A stretch of 35,357 nt of DNA from Rhabdochromatium marinum (GTDB taxonomy: Bacteria; Pseudomonadota; Gammaproteobacteria; Chromatiales; Chromatiaceae). The stretch spans positions 1 to 35,357 of the forward strand of contig NZ_NRRS01000036.1 of NCBI RefSeq assembly GCF_016583795.1, given 5' to 3'. Positions within the stretch are counted from its first letter, which is position 1; the number at the start of each line of letters is the position of its first letter. Both the position numbers and the translations under genes were made by a program. This document shows positions 8,102 to 15,718 of this stretch, piece by piece. The notes beneath the pieces are model-generated. The model was not told the DNA's origin and made no database searches. It saw nothing but the letters and a program-made list of their open reading frames with translations.

Positions 8102-9103
8102 TTGAGCCCCGGTGCCAGGGATGCCATCCTGGCCCTGGTTCTGGTGCTCGCCTTGGTGCTGGCGCAGTGCGGAAGCGCTGGCACCGTGGTGGCGGCCGAC
8201 CAGCCTCTGACCACAGCCCTGAGCCTAGGCTATGACAGTAATCCCGCCCAGCGTCAGGATGGGCCGGAGTTGGGCTTTGCGCAGGTCGCCATGGGGTTGC
8301 GCTATGCATTGCTCCAGGGCTGGAGTCTTGGTGGAGACCTGTGGTTGCGTGATGCCGCTGGAGCCAACGACAGCGGCCGGCTTGATTGGGATGTCGCCTG
8401 GTTAGGCAGACTTGGGCGCAGCCAACTAAATGTCTGGGGCACGGGCGGTTGGTATCGCGATCAGTTGGTACCGGCTGATGAGCGCAATGAGACGGCGCTG
8501 GGGGTGCTCTTAACCCGTGCTTTAACAGCGCGCCTGGATACTTCCCTGCTGGGCGAGCGGCGCTGGTTCGCCTATCGTCATCGGGTGTTGCCCTGGGTGG
8601 GGCGTCCGAGTGGCCTGTCGCCGAAAAAAGGATCAGCTGGCATGCCCGGACCTCATGGCCCGGGGGCAGGAGGTCCGGGCAATCAAGGCGACTCCTTCAG
8701 CGCCCGGCGGCGTGCGGATCGACTGGATGCACTGGCACTCGACACCACCTGGCTGGTCAGTGCCCGCCTGAGTTTGACTGTGGGGCTGGATCAGGGCTGG
8801 CGCCACAGCTCGATTCCGCTCGATGCCTATCATCAAACGGGTGCGCGGCTGATCCTGAGCTTTGACCCGTCCGATCGCTTCAGCCTGAGTGCCGAGGTGG
8901 GCAGCGCCCGCCTGGATTATCAACACGCGCCCCGCCAGCTGGAACGCCTGGACCGGCCACGCTGGCTGGGGCTTGAGCTGTGGCACTGGCGCGATCCGGG
9001 CGCTTGGTTTTGTGGCTTGGAGTGGCTTGACAGCCGCTCGACCCTGGATGCGGAAGCCTTTACCCAGTGGGTCGGGCATTGTGGCTATCAACACGATTTT
9101 TAA
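8102..9103 (+). CDS. predicted outer-membrane beta-barrel protein, unknown function
   Basis: 333 residues from a TTG start, 15 nt after the EF-hand gene. There is no ATG near the N-terminus and no clear ribosome binding site, so it may rely on coupling to the upstream gene. Residues 8-32 form a signal peptide. The rest shows alternating short amphipathic strands with aromatic girdles (for example LSLTVGLDQGWRHS, LGLELWHWRDPGAWF), and the protein ends in YQHDF; a terminal Phe is the usual outer-membrane insertion signature. A Gly/Pro-rich insert at about residues 178-200 (MPGPHGPGAGGPGNQG) sits where an extracellular loop could be and is encoded by a perfect DNA inverted repeat. I do not recognise the family. 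Confidence 0.65.
   Translation: MSPGARDAILALVLVLALVLAQCGSAGTVVAADQPLTTALSLGYDSNPAQRQDGPELGFAQVAMGLRYALLQGWSLGGDLWLRDAAGANDSGRLDWDVAWLGRLGRSQLNVWGTGGWYRDQLVPADERNETALGVLLTRALTARLDTSLLGERRWFAYRHRVLPWVGRPSGLSPKKGSAGMPGPHGPGAGGPGNQGDSFSARRRADRLDALALDTTWLVSARLSLTVGLDQGWRHSSIPLDAYHQTGARLILSFDPSDRFSLSAEVGSARLDYQHAPRQLERLDRPRWLGLELWHWRDPGAWFCGLEWLDSRSTLDAEAFTQWVGHCGYQHDF
8644..8680. repeat. perfect 11-bp inverted repeat inside the barrel gene
   Basis: GCCCGGACCTC (8644-8654) is repeated inverted as GAGGTCCGGGC (8670-8680) around a 15-nt, CCCGGG-containing centre. It encodes the Gly/Pro-rich insert of the barrel protein. It could be a small palindromic insertion that kept frame, or a hairpin in the mRNA. 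Confidence 0.7.
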
Positions 9104-9500
9104 CCGTCGGCAGTGGCCGAGAGGTCTGTTGGGGTGGGGGCTACTTGGACTGGCTTTGTCCGGGACCCTCATGGCTGACTCGGAACCGCGCCTGGGCACG
9201 CTGATCGACATTGAGCCAGAGGTGCTGGTGGTGGCCTTCGAAGATGCTCCCGGACAAGCACCCGAGCGAATCCCCCAGACCGAGCGCACCCGAACCATCG
9301 CCTGGCAGCCCGGCATGGCGGTGCGGGTGTGGCCGGCGAGTATAGATACAAACAGGGTACGAATCAGTCCGCTGGGCACCGGTGGTCGCAGTCTTGACCT
9401 GACTGGCGTACGCCGCCGCCTGAGTCGCGGGCGCCGGAATGGGTTTGGAGGTTCTGGATCCGGCGGTGGCGGACTCGGGGGTGGGCATGGACGCCGATGA
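9081..9500 (+). CDS. small exported protein with Gly-rich tail, unknown function
   Basis: 139 residues from a GTG start at 9081, which overlaps the end of the barrel gene by 23 nt. Residues 14-34 (LLGWGLLGLALSGTLMA) form a signal peptide or anchor. The middle contains LIDIEPEVLVVAFEDAPG and a PGMAVRVWPAS stretch, resembling a small beta domain like those found in envelope accessory proteins, and the end is almost only Gly, Arg and Ser. No family recognised. An alternative start is the ATG at 9171, which would remove the signal peptide and is less likely given the neighbours. It overlaps the kinase gene start by 14 nt, so the three genes are probably translated together. Confidence 0.5.
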   Translation: MAINTIFNRRQWPRGLLGWGLLGLALSGTLMADSEPRLGTLIDIEPEVLVVAFEDAPGQAPERIPQTERTRTIAWQPGMAVRVWPASIDTNRVRISPLGTGGRSLDLTGVRRRLSRGRRNGFGGSGSGGGGLGGGHGRR

Positions 9501-11127
9501 TGACCTCACGCGCGTGGCATCGCCACAGCACACAGGGTGGCACCGTGCGCCCGCGTTGCCTTCGCCCTGGTTGGGGAATCTGCTGGTGTTCGGCTTGCTG
9601 ATGCTCCTGACGCTGGTGGCTTTCTTTTTGCAGACGCGTTCCGCCGAACAACGGTTCATCGCCGAAGCCGCAGAGCACAGCCGCTTGCTCGCCGATGCGG
9701 TGCGCCTCCATGCTCGGGGTGCCGTGCTGGCCGGTGAGGCAACTGATACCATTTTGACCGCCTTTCTCGGCAATAGCGCGCGCTTTGTGCGCTATCTGGA
9801 CGACATCGAAGCCTTCACGGCCGATGAGCTGACCGCCTTTGCCGCCGAAGCCGGGCTGGCGCTGATCGGCATTCAACGCGGGCCAGCAGCGGCGCCTGCT
9901 TGGGTGTTGGGATCGCCCGACGGAGCTGAGCGGAATCTGCTGCGCTGCGCACCATTGGAGCAGCTGCGTCCCTGGTCTGGAGACGCCGGGTTTTCATTCA
10001 GTGTTGATCGTGGTCAGCGTCCTGGCTGTATTCTGGTAGCGATGAAAAGCGCGGCGGTTGAAGCGTTACGCGAGGCGATCAGCGTGCCGCAGGCGCTCCA
10101 GACCATTGGCCAGCTCCCCGGAGTGCTTGGCGCACAGCTGGAGGGCGAGCCGCGTGCGGGGCTCTTGTCCGCGCCGGCGACCGACGCGCCACCGCACCTG
10201 CGCTTGTATGAAGCACATACAGGCATCACCCAGGCCGAGGCTCGTGCGCCCATTGCCGGAGCCGAACTGGTGCTGCAGCTCGACGCCAAACCCCTGATGC
10301 AGAGGCGACGGGAACTGTGGCTCGCCTTTGGTGGTTTCCTGCTTGCCTTGCTAGCCACCGGTGCGCTGGGAACCTGGCTGTTGGTGCGAGTGCAACGTGC
10401 CCATGAGCAAGCGCTACGTGACTATGAACGGCGTTTGTCAGCGCAGCGCGAGGAGGCCAGTCTGGGGCGCGCCGCAGCCACCATTGCGCATGAAATTCGC
10501 AATCCGCTCAACGCCATTGGTCTGGGGCTGCAACGCCTGAAGCTGGAAGCGACTAGTCTGGACCCCAGTCAGCAGGCCTTGATCGAGCGAGTGACTCAGG
10601 CGCTCCAGCGCACCAATGGCACAGTCGCGCGCCTGCTCGATTATGCGCGCCCCGGGCAGCGCGAGCGCCAGTCGGTAGATCTGACCCGACTGCTCACTGA
10701 CGCGCTGGCCGGGCAGCGCGTGTTGCTTGATGCGCGCGCGCCGCACCTCCAGGTTGAGCTGCCAGAGCAGGCCTGGGTGCCGGGCGATGCCGCGCAGCTG
10801 CGCCGCGCGCTCGATAATCTGCTCGGCAATGCGTGTGAGGCGCTGCCCGAGGGCGGGCAATTGGAGATCGCGCTGGTGCGCGTCGAGCGGGCAAGTGCCT
10901 CGGGTGGCAGTCACGAGTGGCAGCTGAGTCTGACCAATGATGGACTAATACCCATGGAGCAGCCGCTGGCCGAACTGCTTGAACCCTGGGTCACCCACAA
11001 AACTGAGGGCACCGGCCTGGGACTGGCCATCGTGCGGCGTATTGTTCAGGCCCACCATGGGCGTCTTGCGCTCAACAGCCCGGCACCTGGACGCTTGCGG
11101 GTACGCCTGTGGCTGCCGGTAGTATAA
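9487..11127 (+). CDS. NtrB/ZraS-type membrane sensor histidine kinase
   Basis: 546 residues. Two transmembrane helices (about 32-50 and 294-315) flank a periplasmic sensor domain of about 240 residues that I cannot assign. The kinase core has the H-box TIAHEIRNPLNAIGLGLQRL with phospho-accepting H335, an N-box (ALDNLLGNACEAL) and a G-box (KTEGTGLGLAIVRRI), in the HisKA-HATPase arrangement of kinases that pair with sigma-54 regulators. There is no HAMP or PAS domain between helix two and the H-box. The ATG at 9487 is preferred to 9439 because a G-rich ribosome binding site precedes it. The response regulator starts 2 nt after its stop, so it is the cognate partner. The neighbouring exported proteins suggest envelope or metal sensing (inference). 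Confidence 0.9.
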   Translation: MDADDDLTRVASPQHTGWHRAPALPSPWLGNLLVFGLLMLLTLVAFFLQTRSAEQRFIAEAAEHSRLLADAVRLHARGAVLAGEATDTILTAFLGNSARFVRYLDDIEAFTADELTAFAAEAGLALIGIQRGPAAAPAWVLGSPDGAERNLLRCAPLEQLRPWSGDAGFSFSVDRGQRPGCILVAMKSAAVEALREAISVPQALQTIGQLPGVLGAQLEGEPRAGLLSAPATDAPPHLRLYEAHTGITQAEARAPIAGAELVLQLDAKPLMQRRRELWLAFGGFLLALLATGALGTWLLVRVQRAHEQALRDYERRLSAQREEASLGRAAATIAHEIRNPLNAIGLGLQRLKLEATSLDPSQQALIERVTQALQRTNGTVARLLDYARPGQRERQSVDLTRLLTDALAGQRVLLDARAPHLQVELPEQAWVPGDAAQLRRALDNLLGNACEALPEGGQLEIALVRVERASASGGSHEWQLSLTNDGLIPMEQPLAELLEPWVTHKTEGTGLGLAIVRRIVQAHHGRLALNSPAPGRLRVRLWLPVV

Positions 11128-11129
11128 GA

Positions 11130-12467
11130 ATGATGAACATTTTACTCGTTGATGATGAACCCATGCAGCGCGAGCTGCTAGCCGGCTTTCTGCTCAATCA
11201 GGGCTATGCCGTGCTGGAGGCGGACAACGGCGAACAGGCGCTGCGGGTCTTTGCGCAGCAAGCCATCGCCCTGGTGCTGCTCGATCAGCGTATGCCGGGG
11301 CTGCCGGGAGAAGAGGTGCTGGCGCGCATGAAGGCGCTCAACCCCGGCGTGCGCGCCATCATGATCACCGCCTATGGCTCGGTAGAGACGGCGGTGACAG
11401 TGCTCAAGCTCGGCGCCGATGATTTTCTCGAAAAGCCGATTGATCTCGGTCAGTTGATGGAGAAGATCCAGCAGATCGAGCAACGCCTGTCGGTGGCTGA
11501 AGATGTGCAGGCATTGGTTCAACCAGAGGCAGTGGACGAATCCCTGCCGCTGCCAGTGCCTCTGGTGGCCGAGAGCCTGGCGATGCGCGAGGCGCTGTCG
11601 CTGGCGCGACGCATGGCCGTCAGTGACTTCAACGTGCTGATCTGCGGTGAGACTGGCACCGGCAAGGAAGTATTCGCCCGGTTGATGCATGCCCTGAGTC
11701 CGCGTGCTGGGGCGCCTTTCGTGGAACTCAACTGCGCGGCCATTCCCGAGACCCTGTTTGAAAGCGAGCTGTTTGGGCATGAAAAGGGTGCCTTCACCGG
11801 CGCGACCAAGGCGCATTGCGGGCGCTTCGAGCAGGCCGTCGGTGGGGTGTTATTTCTCGATGAGGTCGGCGAGCTGGCGCTGCCACTGCAAGCCAAGCTG
11901 CTGCGCGCCCTGCAGGAGAAGCGCATCCGCCGGGTGGGCGGCGAGCGCGAGATCAGCGTGGATGCGCGGGTACTGGCCGCCACCAATCGCGATCTGCGCG
12001 CCGAAGTCACCGCCGGGCGCTTTCGCGAGGATCTCTATTTTCGCCTCAAGGTGCTGGAGCTCGAACTGCCGCCGCTGCGCCAGCGTCGCGAGGACATCCC
12101 GGCGCTGATCGAGCAGATCATCGCCCGCCACCCCGGCGCCACCGCGCGCCTGGCGCCGGAGACCTTGGATCGGCTAATCAAATACGATTATCCTGGCAAT
12201 GTGCGCGAGCTGGAGCACTTGTTGCAGCGTCTGTTGACCCTGGCGCGCGGCCCACTACTGCGCCCAAGCGAGCTGCCCGCCGAGGTGCGCACGCCAAGCG
12301 TCACCACCGGTCCCTTGCAGGAACGCCTCGCCGCCTTCGAGCGTGATCTGCTGCACACCGCCTTGGAACAAGCGGATTGGGTGCAAACCCGCGCCGCTGA
12401 GGCATTGGGCATCAGCGAGCGGGTGTTGCGCTACAAGATGGGTAAGTTTGCTCTGAGGCGCGAGTGA
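11130..12467 (+). CDS. sigma-54-dependent response regulator, NtrC family
   Basis: 445 residues. Receiver domain with acidic pocket (LVDDEP) and phospho-acceptor D52 (LLDQRMPG), conserved Thr in MITAYGS and Lys in LEKPIDL. AAA+ domain with Walker A GETGTGKE (about 173-180), the sigma-54 contacting GAFTGA loop (about 220) and Walker B GVLFLDEVGEL. A Fis-type helix-turn-helix ends the protein (TRAAEALGISERVLRYKMGK). Phosphorylation by the kinase encoded just upstream should let it activate RpoN-dependent promoters; none with a clear -24/-12 was identified nearby. ATG at 11130 or 11133 are both possible. Its 3' end lies 4 nt from the convergent DUF2202 gene. Confidence 0.93.
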   Translation: MMNILLVDDEPMQRELLAGFLLNQGYAVLEADNGEQALRVFAQQAIALVLLDQRMPGLPGEEVLARMKALNPGVRAIMITAYGSVETAVTVLKLGADDFLEKPIDLGQLMEKIQQIEQRLSVAEDVQALVQPEAVDESLPLPVPLVAESLAMREALSLARRMAVSDFNVLICGETGTGKEVFARLMHALSPRAGAPFVELNCAAIPETLFESELFGHEKGAFTGATKAHCGRFEQAVGGVLFLDEVGELALPLQAKLLRALQEKRIRRVGGEREISVDARVLAATNRDLRAEVTAGRFREDLYFRLKVLELELPPLRQRREDIPALIEQIIARHPGATARLAPETLDRLIKYDYPGNVRELEHLLQRLLTLARGPLLRPSELPAEVRTPSVTTGPLQERLAAFERDLLHTALEQADWVQTRAAEALGISERVLRYKMGKFALRRE

Positions 12468-12471
12468 TCCT

Positions 12472-13194
12472 TCAGCGCTGACCGCGACCCTGTCCGCCTT
12501 GGCCTGAGCCGCCCCGTTCCATTCCATCCGCCAGAATGGCATCGAGGCGCTCCTGGGTAAGCTGCTGGGCACTGTAGGGCGCGCCGGTCAGGGATTCCAG
12601 GGTTCTGACAAAGGCGCGCAAATGATTGCGCGAGCCACGTTGAAGGTTGTTAAACAACTGCGTCAGATCCTGATTGTCGGTCTCGGCCAGCGCATTATCC
12701 AGATCGGCAATATCCACTTCCTCGACCAGCGCAGCCACTCGGAAGGCTTCGGTGGCACTGGCTTGCCCGGCGGCCAGCAGCGTATCGTACAGCCCTTGCA
12801 GCTTAGGGTTAGTAAAGACGCCGGCTTGATCCGTCAGGATGGGATCTTCGATGGCGTACTTCTCCAGCAAGGTTTTCACCGCCTCCATGTGCTGCTGCTC
12901 GGAGGCGGCAATGTTGGTAAATTGCGGCCAGCCAGACTGCTCGGCAAAGACCAGATACAGATCGCGTGCAAGCTTCTCTTCCTCGCGCATGAACACTACA
13001 TGTTCGATTTCGATGGCATCGACCGCTTCATAGGGCATGGCGGCCGGACAGGTCGTGGGATCGAAGCTTCCCACCCCCGGGCCGGAACCGGCAGCCAATC
13101 CAGCCCTAAGGCCGGAGCCTTGCCCAGCCCACAGTGAACCAGTCATCAGCGTGGTGGAGAGCATGGAGGCGATTAACAAGGGACGAGTCAACAT
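12472..13194 (-). CDS. DUF2202 ferritin-like exported protein
   Basis: 240 residues. The ATG at 13194 has a good ribosome binding site (AAGGA, about 8 nt) and begins a signal peptide (MLTRPLLIASMLSTTLMTGS). The helical core, from AVDAIEIEHVVFMREEEKLA to about residue 215, matches DUF2202 proteins: paired E--K-ARDLY and ASEQQHMEAVKTLLEKY motifs give a four-helix ferritin-like bundle with Glu/His positions suitable for a di-metal site. A Gly/Gln/Arg-rich tail follows. The biochemical role is not established; metal binding is an inference from the fold. It converges on the sigma-54 regulator and diverges from the QseB-like regulator. Confidence 0.85.
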   Translation of the reverse strand: MLTRPLLIASMLSTTLMTGSLWAGQGSGLRAGLAAGSGPGVGSFDPTTCPAAMPYEAVDAIEIEHVVFMREEEKLARDLYLVFAEQSGWPQFTNIAASEQQHMEAVKTLLEKYAIEDPILTDQAGVFTNPKLQGLYDTLLAAGQASATEAFRVAALVEEVDIADLDNALAETDNQDLTQLFNNLQRGSRNHLRAFVRTLESLTGAPYSAQQLTQERLDAILADGMERGGSGQGGQGRGQR

Positions 13195-13350
13195 GGCGAA
13201 TTCCTTTATGGCTTTTCTGTGCAAAAAAACGGATGGCACATTAGCTTTTAGCACAGAGCATGCCAACGATAACAATCGCTGCGATCGCGCGGATCTATAC
13301 CCTTCCAAAACGGATCCCCCGGCTTGCTCATCGACAAAACCTGCGGATGC

Positions 13351-13366
13351 TCGACAATTTTGTCGA
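13351..13366. promoter_or_regulatory. palindromic operator candidate in the divergent intergenic region
   Basis: TCGACAATTTTGTCGA is an inverted repeat with 7-bp arms and a 2-bp centre. Extra half-sites occur on both sides: TCGACAAAA at 13331-13339 and TCGACA at about 13386-13391. The cluster lies between the DUF2202 gene (start 13194) and the response regulator gene (start 13466), so it could bind a dimeric regulator that controls either gene. The binding protein is unknown. Confidence 0.45.
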
Positions 13367-13465
13367 ATCAGTCGCACAGATGCTTCGACACCACCACCGG
13401 CTGCCCAGCGGCACACGCCAGCAGTCGGCGGGCGATGATCGAATCCGCTATGCTTGTCAATGACC

Positions 13466-14134
13466 ATGCGCATTCTCATTGTCGAAGACGATCCCCTGCT
13501 CGGTGCAGGACTCAAGACCGGGCTTGCCCAGGATGGCTATGCCGCCGATTGGGTGCAGACCGCCGATCAGGCGGAGCATGCCCTGCGCCTGGAGCCTTTC
13601 GATGTCGCCGTGCTTGACCTAGGGCTTCCCGGTCGCGACGGTCTTACGCTGCTACGCGGTCTGCGCGCCGCCGGCCTGACGCTCCCGGTGCTCATTCTGA
13701 CCGCGCGCGATACAGTGACTGACAAAGTGGCCGGATTGGATGCGGGCGCCGACGACTATCTGACCAAGCCATTCGATCTGAACGAACTGACCGCCCGCAT
13801 CCGGGCCTTAACCCGCCGGGGCAACGGCCATGCGACGGCGGTGTTGCGCGCGGGCGCCTTGGCGCTGGATACTCAAAACCGCTGCTTGAGCCTGGACGGT
13901 GAAACCTTGCCGCTGTCGCCGAAGGAATATGCGCTGGTCGAAACCCTGATCGCGCGGGCTGACCAAGTGGTTCCACGGGCGCGGCTGCTGGCCAGCGGCC
14001 ATGGCTGGGACGACCCGCTTGAGAGCAATGCCCTTGAGGTGCACATCCACCATCTGCGCGCCAAGCTCGGCAAAGCGCGCATTCTGACCGTGCGCGGCCT
14101 CGGCTACCGCCTGGTCTCGAACCCCTCCGCATGA
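13466..14134 (+). CDS. OmpR-family response regulator, QseB/PmrA-like
   Basis: 222 residues. MRILIVEDDPLLGAG opens a standard receiver with D51 (AVLDLGLPGRDG), Thr in LILTARD and K101 in YLTKPFDL. The C-terminal winged helix (about 125-220) has the OmpR-family pattern, with LSPKEYALVETLIARAD and the recognition region NALEVHIHHLRAKLG, then the conserved VRGLGYRL end. An in-frame ATG 6 nt upstream (13460) is equally possible. The kinase gene overlaps its stop (ATGA at 14131-14134). The tandem CTTAAG site before the downstream cytochrome gene matches the box type recognised by PmrA/QseB proteins, making that gene its best target candidate. Confidence 0.92.
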   Translation: MRILIVEDDPLLGAGLKTGLAQDGYAADWVQTADQAEHALRLEPFDVAVLDLGLPGRDGLTLLRGLRAAGLTLPVLILTARDTVTDKVAGLDAGADDYLTKPFDLNELTARIRALTRRGNGHATAVLRAGALALDTQNRCLSLDGETLPLSPKEYALVETLIARADQVVPRARLLASGHGWDDPLESNALEVHIHHLRAKLGKARILTVRGLGYRLVSNPSA

Positions 14135-15558
14135 ACTCCATCCGGCACCGACTCTTGCTGTCGCTGCTCGTCGTCTGGGCGACGACCTGGATCGCGGTCG
14201 CGGTAATCTCCGTCAATCGCTCCAATCACGAAGTCGGCGAGCTGATGGACGCCCAACTGGCCCAGACCGCGCATGTGCTGCGACAGATTACGCGGGCCGG
14301 CAACCTGCCCGATGTTGTCAGTGCCTCCCAGGCGCTTTCGCCGATCGGCCACGCTTATGAGTCGATGATCAGTTTTCAGCTCTGGCGTGGGGCGACGCTC
14401 ATCAGCAACTTTGGCGCGGCGCCCGACGAGCCGCTGGGCCATGCGCCGGGCTTTTCCAATCACAACATCGCCGATACGCGGTGGCGTGTGTTCGGACTGC
14501 CAACAGGTGAGGCGGACGAAATGCTCTACGTCGGCCAGAGTTACGCCATTCGCCAGGAGCTGATTGAGTATCTGACGCTCCACGCACTAAGCCCGATTCT
14601 GTGGTCGCTGCCGCTGTCCGTGCTGCTGATCTGGCTGGCGGTGACCGAGGGGCTGCGCCCGTTGCGGCGCCTGCGCAGCCAAATCACCCACCGCTCGGCC
14701 GAGCAGCTCGACCCGATTGAAATGCGCAGCATCCCGGTCGAGATTCGCCCGCTGACGGTCGCGCTGAACGGACTCATGACACGGCTGGATCGGGCCCTGA
14801 GCGCCGAGCGCCATTTCGCCGCCGATGCTTCGCACGAACTGCGCACCCCCTTCGCCGCCATTCGCACGCATGCGCAGATTGCCCAGCGTAGCCAAGACCC
14901 GCAAGAGCGCAACCAGGCCTTAGCGCAGCTCATCTGCGGCATCGACCGGGCGAGCCATTTGATCTCGCAGCTGCTGATTTTTTCGCGCCTGCACCAGCGG
15001 GTGAGCGATGGCGAGGCGACCAATTGCTCGCTGGTCACGGTGGCCGCTCAGGTCGTGGAGGACAAGTCACCCGTTGCGCAAGCCAGGAAGATTGCTCTGA
15101 CGCTGACCACACCACCGGGCGAAGACGCGCTTGCCGACATTCCGCCCTCCCCGCTCGCGATTCTAATCGGCAATCTACTCGATAACGCCATCAAATACAC
15201 GCCAATGGGCGGGCAGGTGCGGGTGATGGTCATGGCAAGACGCGAGCATCTGCTGCTTCATGTGCAGGACTCAGGGCCTGGCATCCCGGCCGCAAACCGC
15301 GCACGAGTTTTTGATCGCTTTTATCGACCGGTCGGCCAGAGCGAACCCGGAGCCGGGCTGGGCCTGTCGATTGTGCAGCGGATCTGTGATCTCTACGCGG
15401 CTGACATTGAACTGCTTGATGCCGACACGGGTGTCAACAGTGTTGCCAACAGTGATGCCGAGACTGTTACCAACAGTGACGCCGGCAGTGGGGCCAGCGG
15501 CGGTGCCGACCGTGGCGCAGGCCTGCTGGTCGAGGTCCGCTTGCGCCGCTTGGTCTAA
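14131..15558 (+). CDS. QseC/PmrB-like sensor histidine kinase
   Basis: 475 residues. Helix 1 (about 6-27), a periplasmic domain of the 2CSK_N type as in QseC (about 28-150), helix 2 (about 152-172) and a HAMP-like linker (TEGLRPLRRLRSQI). HisKA with ADASHELRTPFAAIRTH (H235), N-box IGNLLDNAIKYTP, G1 VQDSGPGIP and G2 GAGLGLSIVQRI. The last strand pair of the ATPase domain is interrupted by a Ser/Asn/Asp/Gly-rich insert of about 30 residues (TGVNSVANSDAETVTNSDAG) built from 12-nt DNA repeats, before the usual final LLVEVRLRRL. Translation is coupled to the regulator gene. The stimulus is not evident. Confidence 0.92.
   Translation: MNSIRHRLLLSLLVVWATTWIAVAVISVNRSNHEVGELMDAQLAQTAHVLRQITRAGNLPDVVSASQALSPIGHAYESMISFQLWRGATLISNFGAAPDEPLGHAPGFSNHNIADTRWRVFGLPTGEADEMLYVGQSYAIRQELIEYLTLHALSPILWSLPLSVLLIWLAVTEGLRPLRRLRSQITHRSAEQLDPIEMRSIPVEIRPLTVALNGLMTRLDRALSAERHFAADASHELRTPFAAIRTHAQIAQRSQDPQERNQALAQLICGIDRASHLISQLLIFSRLHQRVSDGEATNCSLVTVAAQVVEDKSPVAQARKIALTLTTPPGEDALADIPPSPLAILIGNLLDNAIKYTPMGGQVRVMVMARREHLLLHVQDSGPGIPAANRARVFDRFYRPVGQSEPGAGLGLSIVQRICDLYAADIELLDADTGVNSVANSDAETVTNSDAGSGASGGADRGAGLLVEVRLRRLV
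15435..15482 (+). repeat. degenerate 12-bp tandem repeats in the kinase 3' end
   Basis: CAACAGTGTTGC at 15435, CAACAGTGATGC at 15447 and CAACAGTGACGC at 15471 are separated by 12 and 24 nt, giving a four-codon period (NSVA, NSDA, ETVT, NSDA). The repeat expands a surface loop in the kinase ATP-binding domain without breaking frame. Confidence 0.65.
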
Positions 15559-15642
15559 GCCGCCCTCGCTCGCCAATGGAAGCGTGAATTCTGTCACCTT
15601 TTTCGACTCCGCGCCTCGTTTCTCCGCAATAACATCGCTGGT

Positions 15643-15659
15643 CTTAAGGTTTTCTTAAG
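15643..15659 (+). promoter_or_regulatory. PmrA/QseB-type tandem box upstream of the decahaem cytochrome gene
   Basis: CTTAAG (15643-15648), five nucleotides (GTTTT), CTTAAG (15654-15659): two identical hexamers in direct orientation at 11-bp spacing, which is the architecture of boxes bound by PmrA/QseB-type regulators. A TAGCTT (15671-15676) about 11 bp downstream fits a -10 element (TANNNT). The cytochrome ATG follows at 15719. A regulator of exactly this family is encoded immediately upstream. Confidence 0.7.
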
Positions 15660-15718
15660 GTGCTACGGGTTAGCTTGTCAGGGTGGAGAAAAATTCTTAA
15701 ATTTCAGAGGAAAGCGTG

